The notes beneath the pieces were generated by a model. That model did no database searches. It saw only the letters and a list, made by a program, of their open reading frames with translations, and was not told the origin of the DNA. Shown piece after piece: positions 10,255-21,862 of a DNA stretch of 64,000 bases (the stretch's first letter is position 1; the number at the start of each line of letters is the position of its first letter). The translations under genes were made by a program, and so were the position numbers. The DNA is taken from contig JANFAH010000007.1 of NCBI GenBank assembly GCA_024663395.1, forward strand, positions 372,001 to 436,000. The letters run 5' to 3'. The DNA is from Pisolithus tinctorius (taxonomy: Eukaryota; Basidiomycota; Agaricomycetes; Boletales; Pisolithaceae).

Positions 10255-12030
10255 AGCGAGGTCAGGAAGGAATAACGAAGTTCCCCCATGGGCCGTACAT
10301 TTTATAGGATAGCATTTGCGGGACAGTCCCCTTGCAAACTTGGTGACCCATCCAAATCGAGCTTGCAGGGTCAGATTGGAACATATGGCTCTCACGTGCA
10401 TCTCAGTTGCCATACACTCCAGAATGAGCCGACGGGGCGCATCAGATCTATCTTGGAACGCACCAGGCAAAACATTTCTTCTAGGTGATGCAGGGAACAT
10501 AACAAGTTCGGACCTTTCTAGATCATCTTGACATCATGGCAGTGCCGCTGCCCTTTTCCCGACAATTGCGCCCCCACTACGCAAGCGAAATAAATTTGAT
10601 GCCGGTACTATGATTGGCCACCAACTGTCCAGGCCGCGTGGCAGCAGTTAGATATTCACTGACAGGGATGCGGGTTGAGCCCATCTTGATGACACCTTCG
10701 GAGGAAATTTAACCGGGCGGACTACGTAACTGTGGGGCTACCGAGCAGACTCAAAGCAAACGCGAAAGTCCATCCCCCAATCAACAACTGAGTAAAAAAA
10801 TACAGCAAAACATAATAACCTCTTCCTATTTGATGCGAACGGCGGATATGGAAGGAGCCTGGGAATAGATCCCGATATTTTTAATGGTCCCGCTCTAGCA
10901 ACAAGCGTACACTTCTTATTTCGGAGGAGGTAGCCCGTTACGGAAATGAACTCACTCCGATCTTTCACGGTAACTTGAGGATCATATAGGCCATATGTTG
11001 CAGGGAAGGTGGGTAGTACTCATACTCGTGAAATTTGCTTTCGTTGACCATGAAATTGTTCTGCCAGCCTCGGCAATCATCAGATGTAAACCACCCTGCT
11101 GGGGAACGTCCATACTGGGGACCGAACTCATCCGTGAGAACAGTGATCAACCACATCCCACCGGTCGTCGCAGTATTATTGAACAGGAACATTATCTGAA
11201 CTTGCGGACAACTGACTGCACGTGGTCTTTCGGTTGTAATGGACGTGAGTATGTGGGCGGGCGGATCTGTTTGCATGCAATCTTCACATTGCTGTGGCAG
11301 CTGGATATTATATGCCTCACTGAGCTCAAGCATCTTATCGATGCGCCTCGGCAGCTCTTTTTGGAAGGCGGGGCGGGGCCCCACCCGGTGGGGCCGCTCT
11401 GTTCGCGATCCTTCCCCCTGGTGTCCCGACTTCTATAAACCTTGCACCACTGCAAGTCAACAACGCAGCACAGAGAATTTGCTGTCTCCAGTCCGGGTCC
11501 GCTTGCAAGACAGATTCTTATTGCCGGGTAGGTTTTAACACGTGCACTATGTCAACTTGCCTGGGGTATATTTATTGGCAGAGAGCATCGCAACCCTGCA
11601 TACAGCTCCTCGGCCAGGGAATTCTATCTAAGTGCATAGTAAAAACAAGCCAAAAAAATCAGGGCCCCTGTAGGATATAAGAGTCACAAACTACACACTG
11701 GCAATGATACTAATAATAAGTCCGGATATTCCTTTGACAGAGCTCCGCGTGCCGCCGTCAAGCTCTGCGGGTGTCGATAACGTGGGCGAGATCAGTGTGC
11801 ATCGATGAACTAAGATCCCTGATTGTTGTTGGCGTACCGTAAGTGACCCCCCTGACGGTCATAAACCACGTTGATGGAAACCATAACTTTAACTTTTCTG
11901 CTATGGGGCCACGTGGTCGTCATCACTGTGACTAAGCAGTCATCACGGGTCCGAATACGTGCCTCAGCGAGCTGCAAAACCGCCCATCGCCACAACCCTG
12001 GCGCGGTCAACAGCCAGCCAACTAACATTG
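10255..12030. other. Divergent intergenic region between bZIP and DNA polymerase lambda
   Basis: Contains the promoters of two genes transcribed away from each other. CACGTG E-box-like hexamers occur near 10395, 11540 and 11910. On the minus strand around 10965-11384 a frame of 139 codons stays open (AEAY-NIQLPQQCEDC... then DEFGPQYGRSPAGWF) and another reads through 10738-10968. These could be exons of a gene I cannot identify, or chance. No family recognised. Confidence 0.35.
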
Positions 12031-14419
12031 ATGTCTCCGAAAAGGACTCGCAAGCCTACTCCTAAGAGCGATGGTGAAGACTCGAGTGATTCGTACAGCG
12101 ACTTTCGGCACGACCTAAAGCGTCCACGATCAAATTCGCCCTGGAATATCACAGACAATACTAGCGCGGATAATCCCCCCCTCAAGATTTACGTCTTATC
12201 TGTTAAGTTTGACGCAACCACATATCAAAGTTTAGTCTGCCTCGTGGAAGACTGCCTTCTGCGTGTCGGGAAAGACGAACACTCACCTGCAACTCTGCGG
12301 AGGGTTGAGCTCAGTGCAAACCTCGAGGAAGCCGACGTCATCGTCACGGCGATTCGCACTCGTCCCAGGTTGGAGAGGCATGTTAACCCGTCGCTTGCCG
12401 TAGGCATTTTTGTGTCAGACCTATATGACGTCGCTTATTTTGATCACTGACCAGAAATCAAGGCCGATAGTCACGGCGGAGTGGCTGCAGAACAGTGTTA
12501 GATCAGGTTTTTTGCTCCCTTGTGCCGATTACGCTGCGCTACGTGATTTTCGCAAGGAGACTGCAAGGCTGTGTCCTGACCAGAAGCAGGGAGACGTTAT
12601 CGCGCCCGAACAGCTGGGCGCGCCGCCGAAACCTCAAGTCTTTCGTGATCCCGAGGAACTTGTGGATGCGCGCGATGCGGCTGCTCTAGATCATACTTCA
12701 CGCTACTCGTGTCAGCGAGGATCGCCACTTTCTTGCCCGAATCAGGGTCTTGTGCGAGAGCTCGATGTCATACGTCGGTGTAGGTTTGTTGAAGGTGAAG
12801 AGAGAAGTGTGCTTAGTTATTCTAGGGCGATTGCCGTTAGTCACCTTTCTCTTCCCTTGAAAAAGTGCGGAAGTCATGTCACCATCGTTTCGTAGACGAT
12901 TAAGGGTTGGCATTTAGAATCGTCTTTGGACCAGAGCTGACCAGCATGGCAGCATATCCCAGTCCCATCACCGCGGAAAAGTTACACAGCGGAGTGGCGA
13001 AGCTACCCTTTCTCGGCGAGAAGATCTTGTCAATGGTGAGCATTATTTGACCTTCTTTACGCCACACCTTATGGCCCCTATAGATTGAGGAATACACCGG
13101 AGCTGGAAAAATTGCCGAGGCTCGTGAGTGCCATAACTTCCCAAACTAATTGATTCTGAGATTATGACCCAGAAGAAGCTATACTGTCTTCTCCACGTTT
13201 CCAGTCATTGTCGGCATTCACCGCTATTTACGGGATAGGTCCCCACACTGCCAGAAAGCTCTATGCTCTCGGCTTGCGAACGTTGGAAGAGCTCGACCGA
13301 TACTATGAAGTCACCCCTGGCGACGCGAGCACAGAGGCTCCGTCACATGTTGCCTCAGACAAGCACTATACCGAAGAGGTGGAGGCGGAAATATCCATTA
13401 AGGTCGGCTTGGCTCTCAGACACGATTTCGGTCAACTGTGAGTCTTTCGGTCCGGGGTGTTCGCCCTGGATGACCAGCGGCTAATCTCGTTGGCAGGATC
13501 TCACGCGAGGAGGCGGAAGAAATTAATCGCGTCGTCATGGAAGTGCTGGCGTCCATCCAAGAGGACTGTAAGAGTTTGATTGTCGGCGGGTCGGTGCAGT
13601 TTTCCTTCCGTCTTCCGAGATTACTCCTGACTCCTCGTACAGTTACCGGAGGGGGAAGCCACAGAGCAACGACGTTGACATAGTAATCACCCATTCGGAC
13701 TGGAATTCGGGGTCCAAAAAAGTGAAGGGGCTCTCCAAGAAACTTGTTCAAGTGTTGCACGAGCGGAGTATGTTTCTCTACTTCTCCGGTGCGGAGGGTT
13801 CAGTTACCATTTTCCCTCTTAGACATTGTCACCCATGTAATGCGTACGTATGGTGTAGCATGTTATTTCACAGTTAATCTCATCTGCTGTAGACCTTTCC
13901 GGCTTCCATGAGCATAACACACTCCGTACACACAACTGGGATTCTCTCGAGAAGGCTCTTACCGTACTCTGTCTTCCTTCAAATGCTGGCGGGAGGCGGA
14001 TTCATCGGCGCGTAGATCTCATTTTCGCGACTCCTGAAGTGTTTTGGACTGCTGTCGTTGGGTGGTAAGTGAAGCCGTCAATATTTTTGCAGATAGCATA
14101 CCGGCGATTCTAGGACCGGTTCTACGATGTTTCAGAGAGACCTACGACTTTGGGCAAAACAGCAAAAGTATGCACGGACTACCATCAAACTCTTTGCTCG
14201 CTAACCTGCATGCAGAGGAATGAAATTCGATTCATCGGGGATGTAAGTGGGCCGTCGTCTCTAGCTGGAAACCAAGCAATGACTTGCACTTCCCTCGGCT
14301 GCAATGCAAGATCTCGCCGTCGCGACTCCAAACTTTACTTCCCCAAGTCTGAGCGCGAGGTTTTTGAAATACTCGGGTTGGCATATGTCCATCCCTCCCT
14401 CAGAAATGCAGATGCGTAG
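12031..14419 (+). CDS. DNA polymerase lambda-like family X polymerase with BRCT domain
   Basis: Nuclear gap-filling polymerase for base excision repair and end joining. The start Met opens MSPKRTRKPTPKSDGEDSSD, an NLS-like basic and acidic tail. A BRCT domain follows (about residues 45-150), including the conserved VTAEWLQNSV. The 8-kDa domain reads YSCQRGSPLSCPNQ, then AEKLHSGVAKLPFLGEKI and MIEEYTGAGKIAEA. The helix-hairpin-helix is YGIGPHTARKLYALGLRT. The palm carries VGGYRRGK and NDVDIVITH, giving two catalytic aspartates, and RRVDLIF, giving the third. The C-terminus is FPKSEREVFEILGLAYVHPS ending LRNADA, typical of the family. Several introns of 50-90 nt are needed; for example the GTGAGT intron after LRHDFGQ restores QLISREEAEE. 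All catalytic residues are present. Confidence 0.93.
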
Positions 14420-15199
14420 TTGGAGATCTTACTGCAAGAATATCTATTCCGACCTTCGCCGTGGGGTTCCGGACCCTCTTGCGGAGCCCCGGGCCTCATG
14501 TAATTTTAGTCTCTTCGTATCTTTACTGTTCTGCAAAGGTTATCAGCGTTCTCACAAAATTGAAATTGTAACGAGGGTTTTATTAACGAATGGGATTGCA
14601 CGTTCTTATCCTCCAAGGTACCGGAAGGAATGGGAACTATCGAGCTGAGACGCATCGGTCAGAGAAGGCTAAAAAATATGCAAGTACTGCAGTTCTGGGT
14701 CTGATAGCGACGCCCTACCATATCCATATGTCAGAGAATAACTACTCATTTGCGCAACTCCGCGGGATCTGCCCCCGCCCTTGTTTCGGAAAACATCAGG
14801 GACTGTGGTCCGCCGATTGCAAGAACAGTGAAGATATGGAATGATCAACAACTGGGAGTCAAATTCCCAACCACGCGATGCTAATAACAAATATCAGCAA
14901 CCGTTAATAGTCGAAACCCAACTCTGACGGGAGGACGTAAAGCCATGCAGTCCCGTTTCCAGGGGGGGCAGGAGGCGTAATTCACCTGGTGGCCAAGCGT
15001 CGGAGTATCGGCCACCTCTGGGGTTCTGTCCCCACGATCTTATAATGCGCTTCCGCCCAGACAGGTCTTTGACACTGGCCAGTTCACCAACATTCCAAGA
15101 GCCAACGCCGTGGAGCTAGTCAAACGTGTGAATTTGCAATGTCATAGTGTACAAGTCCCGAGTTCCACGCGACGGCAAGTGGCCATGAGAAGGACAAAA
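14420..15199. other. Convergent intergenic region
   Basis: Lies between the 3' ends of the polymerase (rightward) and glutaryl-CoA dehydrogenase (leftward). No coding exon, RNA gene or repeat recognised. Confidence 0.55.
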
Positions 15200-17258
15200 C
15201 TAATTGGCAAAAGCCTGAATACCAGTCATTGCCTTACCCAGGATAAGGCTGTGTATGTCCTGGGAAATGAGAAGTCGTCATAAGTGTCTTGCGCCCGCGA
15301 ACAGAAGCGATGAAATACTGACATGAGTTCCTGTGCCAAATCAGCAAAAAGAAGCCCCGTTGAACGAGAATTTACTTACCTTCGTAGGTGTTAACGATCT
15401 GCAGGTTTGCAGCATGTCGACCAACGTGATACCTTGATGCGGGTTCATCCAGTAATGGATAATACAGGTCAGCGACTGTGCACTTACTCGTCGGAGGATG
15501 CGTTTCCACCGAGGATGTCCAAGACCACCCTCGCATGCTGGAGGGCCTTGCCACAATTATTGCGTTTCACCATACTAATCATCTCCGGTGCAGCCTTGCC
15601 CGCATCCTTTAATCTGCCAACCTGTAAACTTGCCAACAAGCCCAGAGCAACTTCAGTCTGAGCATCAACAAGTTTCTTCTGCACGAGCTGGAAAGAAGCC
15701 AAAGGGCGCTTAAACTGATTACGCTCAAGAGCATAGTTAAGTGTTCTGTTGACACAATCCTCTAATGCACCCATAGCCCCCCATGAGATACCATAGCTGA
15801 TTCCAAGTCAGCGGGGACTTCAGCCTTGGGCAGTGCGACCTACCGAGCATTGTTCAGGCAGGAAAATGGGGCACTGAGACCCTGTCCTTTGGGCAAAAGC
15901 GAATCATGAGGAACCTCAACCGAGTCCATAAAAATAGACCCTGTGAGGGAGGCTCTCAGACCAATTTTGTTCTTGATTACTGGGGCTTTCAGCCCTTTCA
16001 TACCCTGGCCGACAAGTGTAATGAAAAACATTCAATAAGTACTGTAAGACATACCTTCTCGAGAATGAACCCACGGACTCTTCCATCCCATTTGCAGCGC
16101 GCCCAAACAATGAAAACGTCGCTAGAAGCCGGGTTGTCAACGAGAAAAATCCTCGGCGGACTACAGGTACACACGCTACGGGGGCATTTGTTATCCAGGT
16201 TTTAATCCCATTCAGTACGAATCCTCCATCCGTCTCATCAGCACTGGTTTCCATGCCTGCGGGGTCGGAACCGTGATTCGGTTCAGTTAATCCCTAGTAG
16301 GCTCTTAGAGAACCAAAGGAGAAGTGTTTTTGCGTCGTAAACCCACGAAGCAGCCAATAATTTCTCCCTTTGCTGCGGTAATACTGTTTACCAAAAAGCC
16401 TGGCTTGGTAGGGACTATCTGTAACACTTACCTAGACGGGGTAAATATCGCTCTTTCTGAGCCTCTGTGCCGAATTCGTGAATGGGATGCATGACTAAGG
16501 AGGACTGTACAGAAGCCGTCGAGCGGTACCCCGAGTCCACTCTACGTCGTGTCAACGTGCCAACATTGATAGCATTTTTGATCCAGCTAACCTTTCGATC
16601 TCTCGAGCAATAAGCCCATATGCCACGTAACTGACTCCGGCACAACCGTAGCCTTGGATAGTAGGACCGAGAAGACCGAGCCCGCCCATTTCAGGCAGGA
16701 TGTCATGATTAAACTCTGCAATAACAATCAGACCATGGGCAACGACGACCAGATAATAGGGAGGGCTTCATACGCTCCGTTCTCCATCCTTCCAGAACGC
16801 GAGGCAAGAGGTTCTCCTGGAAGTACCCGAAATTAGTCGATCTAATTCTCGGGAGAATTGGTGTGGGCTCGCCTGGCAATACCCGCGAGCAGTGTCCCTG
16901 GGGTGCGTAAATTTTGATCAGCAAGAGGAGGCACCAGGCAAGTCTCCGAAATATCCCGACCGTATGGCAATCTCTTCTTCGGTAAGTAGGGAGTCCAAGT
17001 TCAGGGGGTCCTGGACTTCGCGTCAGTTATGTTCGTTCAGCCTCAGCCACGATGGCACGCACTTGAGGATGAAACTGTGCATAGTTTCGAGCTTGGGAGG
17101 GACGCGTAACAATAAACACGCCGCCAAGTGGCATTTGTACTGTGCAACTTACCGCGAAGCGTTTGTATGGACCCAATGGTCGTGCGATTTCCCCCGGGCA
17201 ATGCCTGCCTCGCCCAAGCCAGCGAGCGACCTGGTGACAGTAAGCGCGAGACCAACAT
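15200..17258 (-). CDS. Glutaryl-CoA dehydrogenase, mitochondrial
   Basis: FAD enzyme that oxidises and decarboxylates glutaryl-CoA to crotonyl-CoA in lysine and tryptophan breakdown. The start exon reads [20 protein letters not shown], an Arg/Ser-rich presequence without acidic residues. Later exons give [20 protein letters not shown], the family N-terminus; [109 protein letters not shown] and [18 protein letters not shown], whose Glu is the catalytic base. The last short exons read TH and [19 protein letters not shown], with the stop at 15200-15202. About ten introns are needed. The family fit is continuous from end to end and I see no broken exon. Confidence 0.92.
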
Positions 17259-17508
17259 GACTTGTAACCCCAGAGCTGGATGCTGGGAGAACACAAGACG
17301 GCGGAATACAATTACCAGTGCTACCCGGAACGGAACCTAACCTTCGTGTCGCACGACCAATGCGCGGGGCCGGCTAGCACCCGCCCGCATTTCACTCAAA
17401 GCCTCAAATTTGACAAGGGAATCGACAGGAGAATAACCTATTGGACAGTATAAAGTTTACGAGTAGAGATAGAGGTAGAGACAACACGGCAGAGTATCCA
17501 ATCCACTC

Positions 17509-18945
17509 TTAAAGCCAGTTCCAAAATCCCTTTTTCTTCGACTCCTTAGTATCTAGTTCTTCGTCTCGGCCAGTTGTAGATGCATCCATTTCCTTCGAAA
17601 CGTCAGATTGCTTTTCCCGGCCTGGTGAAGTCTCTAAAGCACTCCCAAGGTTCTCCTCCAGCCCATCGAAACCTTGGGGATTCCCTGGTTCACCTTTCAG
17701 TTGAACTAGTCGGTCACGGGCCTGTTCACGAGCTATGCGTCGGGCCCGTTCAAGTACTCGCTCTTTCTTTGGTAGCTTCGGAGCCTCGGATATGCCGAGG
17801 GATGGGGTTTTCGGTAAAGGTTGTTTGGGTTTAACTTTAAAGTCCTTTACGGGTTCCCAGCCATCTTTTGACCGAGTTGACGTTGGTTTGATGACGTCGG
17901 TGACCGGCTTTGGGGATGACTGGCCAGCCCGTTTTGCTGAACTTGCAGCTGTGGTCAATCTTGTGACTGCATCAACAAAATCTTCGCTACTCGGTGGTGG
18001 CTCCCTAACAATTTCTTCCCTTTTCGTCTGCATTTCCGGGAATGATGGATCTGGCCGGTCAAGAACTTGACTCCATTTATTAAGGGCAAGCCGCATACTA
18101 TCCATTCCCGGTTCTTTAAGGTCCTGCGTTGGGTTTGTGAAAGGGGAGGTCTCGTAAAGCGGCGGTAAGGAAGCGAATCCTCCCCAATCTAAGAAGGCGT
18201 GGCCTATCGCAGCTTTCATAGCCCTTGATCGTATTGGAGGCCTCTCCGTATTTCGATAGCGAATTTCAGTCTCTTGAAGATATTGAGTCAACGGTTCTCG
18301 GTGTAGATTAGGGACGTACCTGTGACCCGACGGACTTCGACGTCAATTGTCCGAACGGTATCATCAGACTTGTCTTCGTCGGAATTTTTGAAAAGTGAAG
18401 TGGCAGGATGATCAAGTCTGCCTCTTTCTCGAGGTTCCAGTAGACCGAGAATGTCGGTCAGACCTGGTCCACCCTCCTGATTCTCCCGAGCCGAGACGGG
18501 AACTTTAAGAGTAATTCCAGAAGGAGGGACAAGCTTGAAGGACTCGGGGGACTCGAAAGCTGCCCAGAATATTGCCTGATATTCTGAGGGGCGGTCGGCG
18601 TCCTACTTCTGAGGTGAGTCAGTAGACAGCAGATATGCAACAATCACCCACTCGCAGAGGACGGTAATCTCGGATACGGCCGAAGTTTCGCTCGACCTCA
18701 CGTATGGCAGAGAGCGCATCTACCATAGATTCAGGGACGTAGGCAAACCGGAGCTGAATGACCCGCTTTGGCCGATCGGCGCTCTTGCTAACCCATACTT
18801 GATGTCCACGGTTGTCTATGGTGAAACGGGGTTCTGATTGAGGCCTCTGGCCATTCCCGCCATCGTTTGGCGCACCACCAGCTGGTGTGTATCTGCGTCG
18901 CTGGGTGACAATGCGAGCGGCCGGTCGACGGACGCTGGCTAGCAT
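17509..18945 (-). CDS. Putative mitochondrial protein, conserved in basidiomycetes, function unknown
   Basis: Three exons. Exon 1 (18945 to about 18646) starts MLASVRRPAARIVTQRRRYT, a strong mitochondrial presequence, followed by RVIQLRFAYVPESMVDAL and AIREVERNFGRIRDYR, which has the look of an RRM-like or ferredoxin-like fold. A short intron is followed by DADRPSEYQAIFWAAFESPE and a Pro/Asp-rich stretch. After a second short intron near 18305-18320 comes a long exon beginning TQYLQETEIRYRNTERPP, with two highly charged segments: KPKQPLPKTP, and a Lys/Arg/Glu helix around RARRIAREQARDRL. It ends KKGFWNWL. It may be a mitochondrial ribosome- or RNA-associated protein, but I cannot name a family. 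It faces the next gene head-to-head, with under 50 bp between start codons. Confidence 0.7.
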
Positions 18946-18990
18946 GGTTTGGTCGTCTTATGTAATGTGCTAGTCAGTGAAAAGTTTTCA
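18946..18990. promoter_or_regulatory. Very short bidirectional promoter
   Basis: Start codons of two oppositely transcribed putative mitochondrial genes (18945 leftward, 18991 rightward) are about 45 bp apart. Promoter elements must overlap this interval or the coding regions. If the upstream Met at 18949 is used instead, the gap is only 3 bp. No TATA box seen. Confidence 0.55.
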
Positions 18991-19569
18991 ATGCCAACTC
19001 TTCGTCAGTCCTACCACAACGCTCTGACATCTCTGTCGACGAGGACGGGCACGCCGTTGCCGTCTCTCATCTTTTCTTTCGCTGTTCTTCATGAATTAAC
19101 TGCAATAATCCCTCTGGCTGGCATTTTCTTTGCCTCGAGGCAGTTGGGCCTTGGCGAACGCGTCGTTGGCCAGTTCGTTCACAGCGACGCAGTTCGCGAT
19201 GAACCATCTTGGTTGAATGATCATCTCACACAGTGGGTTGGTGAAGGGGAACGATGGGCCGAGCGTGTCGGGCGCCGTTATGGCGTTTTTGGCTTTTCTA
19301 AAGGTCAACCACCTGTTTCCGCAGCCGACGATATCCAACCTCGTCGAGTCTCCAGTGTCATAGCTGGAGACGTTGCCAATGCGGTCTTCGCGTATGCAAT
19401 GGTCAAGGTAATTTGTCAGTTCCGTTTTCATAACTCCACGACTAAAGCCCGGTCCCAGGCATTACTCCCCATTCGTGTTGGCCTCTCATTGTACCTGTCC
19501 CCTTCGTTCTCGAGGCGTGTGCTCGATCCTATCCGCCTGAGGGCTGTCAAGTTCTTCAGGAAGAACTAA
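18991..19569 (+). CDS. Putative mitochondrial inner-membrane protein, Mrx11/FAM210-like
   Basis: About 175 residues from two exons. The first carries the hydrophobic segment PLPSLIFSFAVLHELTAIIP continuing into LAGIFFASRQLG, which resembles the membrane segment of yeast Mrx11 and the DUF1279 (FAM210) family. The second carries ALLPIRVGLSLYLSPSFSRR and ends AVKFFRKN. The 51-nt intron (19408-19458, GTAATT...CCCAG) has no stop and is a multiple of three, so it could be misread as coding; removing it joins AYAMVK to ALLPIR. A Met further upstream at 18949 is in frame but gives a less family-like N-terminus. By analogy it would act in the mitochondrial membrane, possibly near the mitoribosome. The family assignment is moderate. 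Confidence 0.68.
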   Translation: MPTLRQSYHNALTSLSTRTGTPLPSLIFSFAVLHELTAIIPLAGIFFASRQLGLGERVVGQFVHSDAVRDEPSWLNDHLTQWVGEGERWAERVGRRYGVFGFSKGQPPVSAADDIQPRRVSSVIAGDVANAVFAYAMVKVICQFRFHNSTTKARSQALLPIRVGLSLYLSPSFSRRVLDPIRLRAVKFFRKN

Positions 19570-19850
19570 TCCTTGTAAGTGATTTTTCTACGTCATTTTT
19601 TATGATGATTTCGCTTGCCGCCCCAGTCGTAGCCTGTAGGCACTGACGAACGGCAGAGCATACAGCCAATTTTGCACCTCTGACAATACTTGCTCTACAT
19701 TTGAGACGTCGCAATGAAACTGAAATTTTTACAGGCCTCTGTCGCAAGATGGACCGTCAAATCTGGGCGGGTTTGAATCCGATACCCATGGAATTGGAAC
19801 GCAGTGCAGTGGAACATGTATCCAGCTGTAAATATGCTTGTGTGCTTTTA

Positions 19851-20642
19851 TCATTTGTCCCCGCCCTTTTGCTTGGCAATCAACGATTTCACGGCTTGAA
19901 TAGCACTTTCCCTTGCATGAATGAGCCGCTTTGCTTTGGAAAGATCCAGAGCATTCCGCACAGCACTGTAGTCGTGGACTTTGTTCATTATCTGTCGTCC
20001 GCCTGTATCAGTGCTTGTTTCAGAAGTGCTACTAGACCCCGACTTGAGGGCGTTGAGCTCTTCCCTGAGGGTAGCCAAGATGTCGTCTAGTGTGGATAGT
20101 GTTTGGATGGATTCGTCCATCTCAACTGCCTTGTTGAATTTGCGGCATACTTCGCTTGTGCACGTCTCGATGTGTCTGAATCGTGTTGGGCCCAGTAGCG
20201 TTCCTCCGAACCTACATACCGTGGTCCACCAAGTCAGCAAAGCGACCGAGACTTCTTTTTTTTTTTTTTTGACAAACCATCGACTGACGATGACGATGGC
20301 ATCGATGACCCCCTCTGTTTGCATAGTCTTGAGTACTCTACTCCCGGCCCACTGCTCTCCGCCATCGTCAAATCCCGTTCGTAGCTCAAAATCGTCTGGT
20401 CCCGCTAAACCAGTATGACCTGATTTGAGGACCATACACCTCCATGCAGAGATCTCATACACGTCTTTCCCCGCGTGTATGACGTGCTTATGGTAGTGCA
20501 GTGCAGCTTGGGCCTCTTCCGGGCTGGTTGCCCGGTAGACACTCCCGACGAAGATTGACCCACGGTCTCGAATCTCCTGCGACGTGGCAACGACTACTGG
20601 AGTAGGTCGGGACGATCGGACGAACGTATCCAAGTTCGACAT
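19851..20642 (-). CDS. IMPACT/YigZ (UPF0029) family protein
   Basis: About 241 residues. The N-terminal half is a UPF0029 domain: RDRGSIFVGSVYRATSPEEA, ISAWRCMVLKSGHTG, FDDGGEQWAGSRVLKTM, then VIDAIVIVSRWFGGTLLGPT and RFRHIETC, the core signature. The C-terminal third is a charged helix region ending in Lys-rich sequence. In yeast Yih1 and animal IMPACT this domain follows an RWD domain and tunes the Gcn1-Gcn2 starvation pathway. Here there is no RWD domain, so the role may differ. The 66-nt intron at 20212-20277 splits the RW/FGG motif, is in frame, and contains a run of 15 A on the coding strand. The next gene upstream on the same strand ends only 33 bp before this start. Confidence 0.87.
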   Translation of the reverse strand: MSNLDTFVRSSRPTPVVVATSQEIRDRGSIFVGSVYRATSPEEAQAALHYHKHVIHAGKDVYEISAWRCMVLKSGHTGLAGPDDFELRTGFDDGGEQWAGSRVLKTMQTEGVIDAIVIVSRWFVKKKKKEVSVALLTWWTTVCRFGGTLLGPTRFRHIETCTSEVCRKFNKAVEMDESIQTLSTLDDILATLREELNALKSGSSSTSETSTDTGGRQIMNKVHDYSAVRNALDLSKAKRLIHARESAIQAVKSLIAKQKGGDK

Positions 20643-20675
20643 GGTCGTCGGACACTGACCGCCACTGCGCAGTAA

Positions 20676-21658
20676 TTACGACTTGCGCCACCACACGACG
20701 GGGAGCGCATCTTCAACTCCAAACGGTTTTCTCTTTATTCGCAACTTCACGGTATAGGCTAATTTGAACGGCACCAACGGACCGTCTCTTTCCAAGGCGA
20801 CGAGCACATGCAAATGTGCTTCCGGTGACCAGTCTCGAGCTAGAACAAATTAATTGAGGGTGGTAACTGCACGACCACTTTCTCCTGTTCAAGCTGCGAT
20901 CTTAACCGATCGCGGGACCCCATAGTTCTGCCGCAACTGCAGGCGGACCGGACTTCCATTTCCAGATGAGATCGGCATCACTCGACGCCACCAAGTCACT
21001 CCTTTCCGTGTTCGTCCAGCCAGAGTACGCCACCGGCAGTCGTCGCGGAAACGATTGATCCAGAACTATTCCGGCGAAGAGCAAACCTAAATGCAAATGC
21101 GATCGTTCGTGTGAAGCTGGATATTGTTGCCCCAGAACCAAGGGAACGGATCGGCGCCGATTTTGACTTTCGTCCAGGTTGTCGCGGACCCCCCAAACGG
21201 CAGTCATTTTCACTTCGTGGGTAGCGATAACTTTGTATATGTGTTGCTTGCTAAACCGCGCTGGCAGGCTGTGGCTCATTTGTCGGCTCTGGAAATGCCA
21301 TTGGAGGACTCCGGACCCTAAACTCAATGCTTACGGTGCATCGGTGAGGACGTTCTGGCAATGGGTAGCTCACCTCGACAGTCAAGAGTGTTCCCGCCGA
21401 CCCCTATGGGCTGCAAAGTTGAGCAAGTCAGCAATCTACTGACAAGAATCTGACATGGTAATGTCCAACAACAACCAACCCGAGGGTAATTGTCCATTAT
21501 GCATACACAGAATCGGAGGGCCCAAAAGCAATTCGGGGGAAATAGTACAAGACTATGGCTAGAAACACTGGAAACACCACCCAGCAGTACCCCCTGGTTT
21601 CCATCTGCCTGCTGTAGCTAATTCCGCAAATCGAGTATTGTTGTCGGTCCAATGCATC
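20676..21658 (-). CDS. Unnamed protein, multi-exon, start uncertain
   Basis: I do not recognise a family. The last exon is clearly coding-like: ARDWSPEAHLHVLVALERDG, then VPFKLAYTVKLRIKRKPFGV and the stop after VVWWRKS (stop at 20676-20678). It joins through a GTTAAG...TTCTAG intron to an exon reading SGWTNTERSDLVASSDADLI, then WKWKSGPPAVAAELWG. Further upstream lies ARFSKQHIYKVIATHEVKMT. A possible first exon starts at 21658 with MHWTDNNTRFAELATAGRWK. The middle exon borders are unclear. It sits between the IMPACT-family gene and the 3' end of the CSC1 channel, all on the same strand. The DLIWKW segment is faintly WD-repeat-like, but I would not assign it. Confidence 0.45.
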
Positions 21659-21862
21659 TTAAACCGTCGGACACAAACGAGTGTAGTGTATGGAAGTCCG
21701 CTCGCAGAAAATGTTATGTATGTTATGTACCTGCCACGAGTATAAAGAGAATGAAGAGGGCATAAATGACAATATGAGCCATAAGGAAACGTATGGGTGC
21801 AAGGGCCCTCGTAGCAAACGTCGTGTAGGTTCTATTAAAGGGGGGCTGCAGTGTTTAAACCA

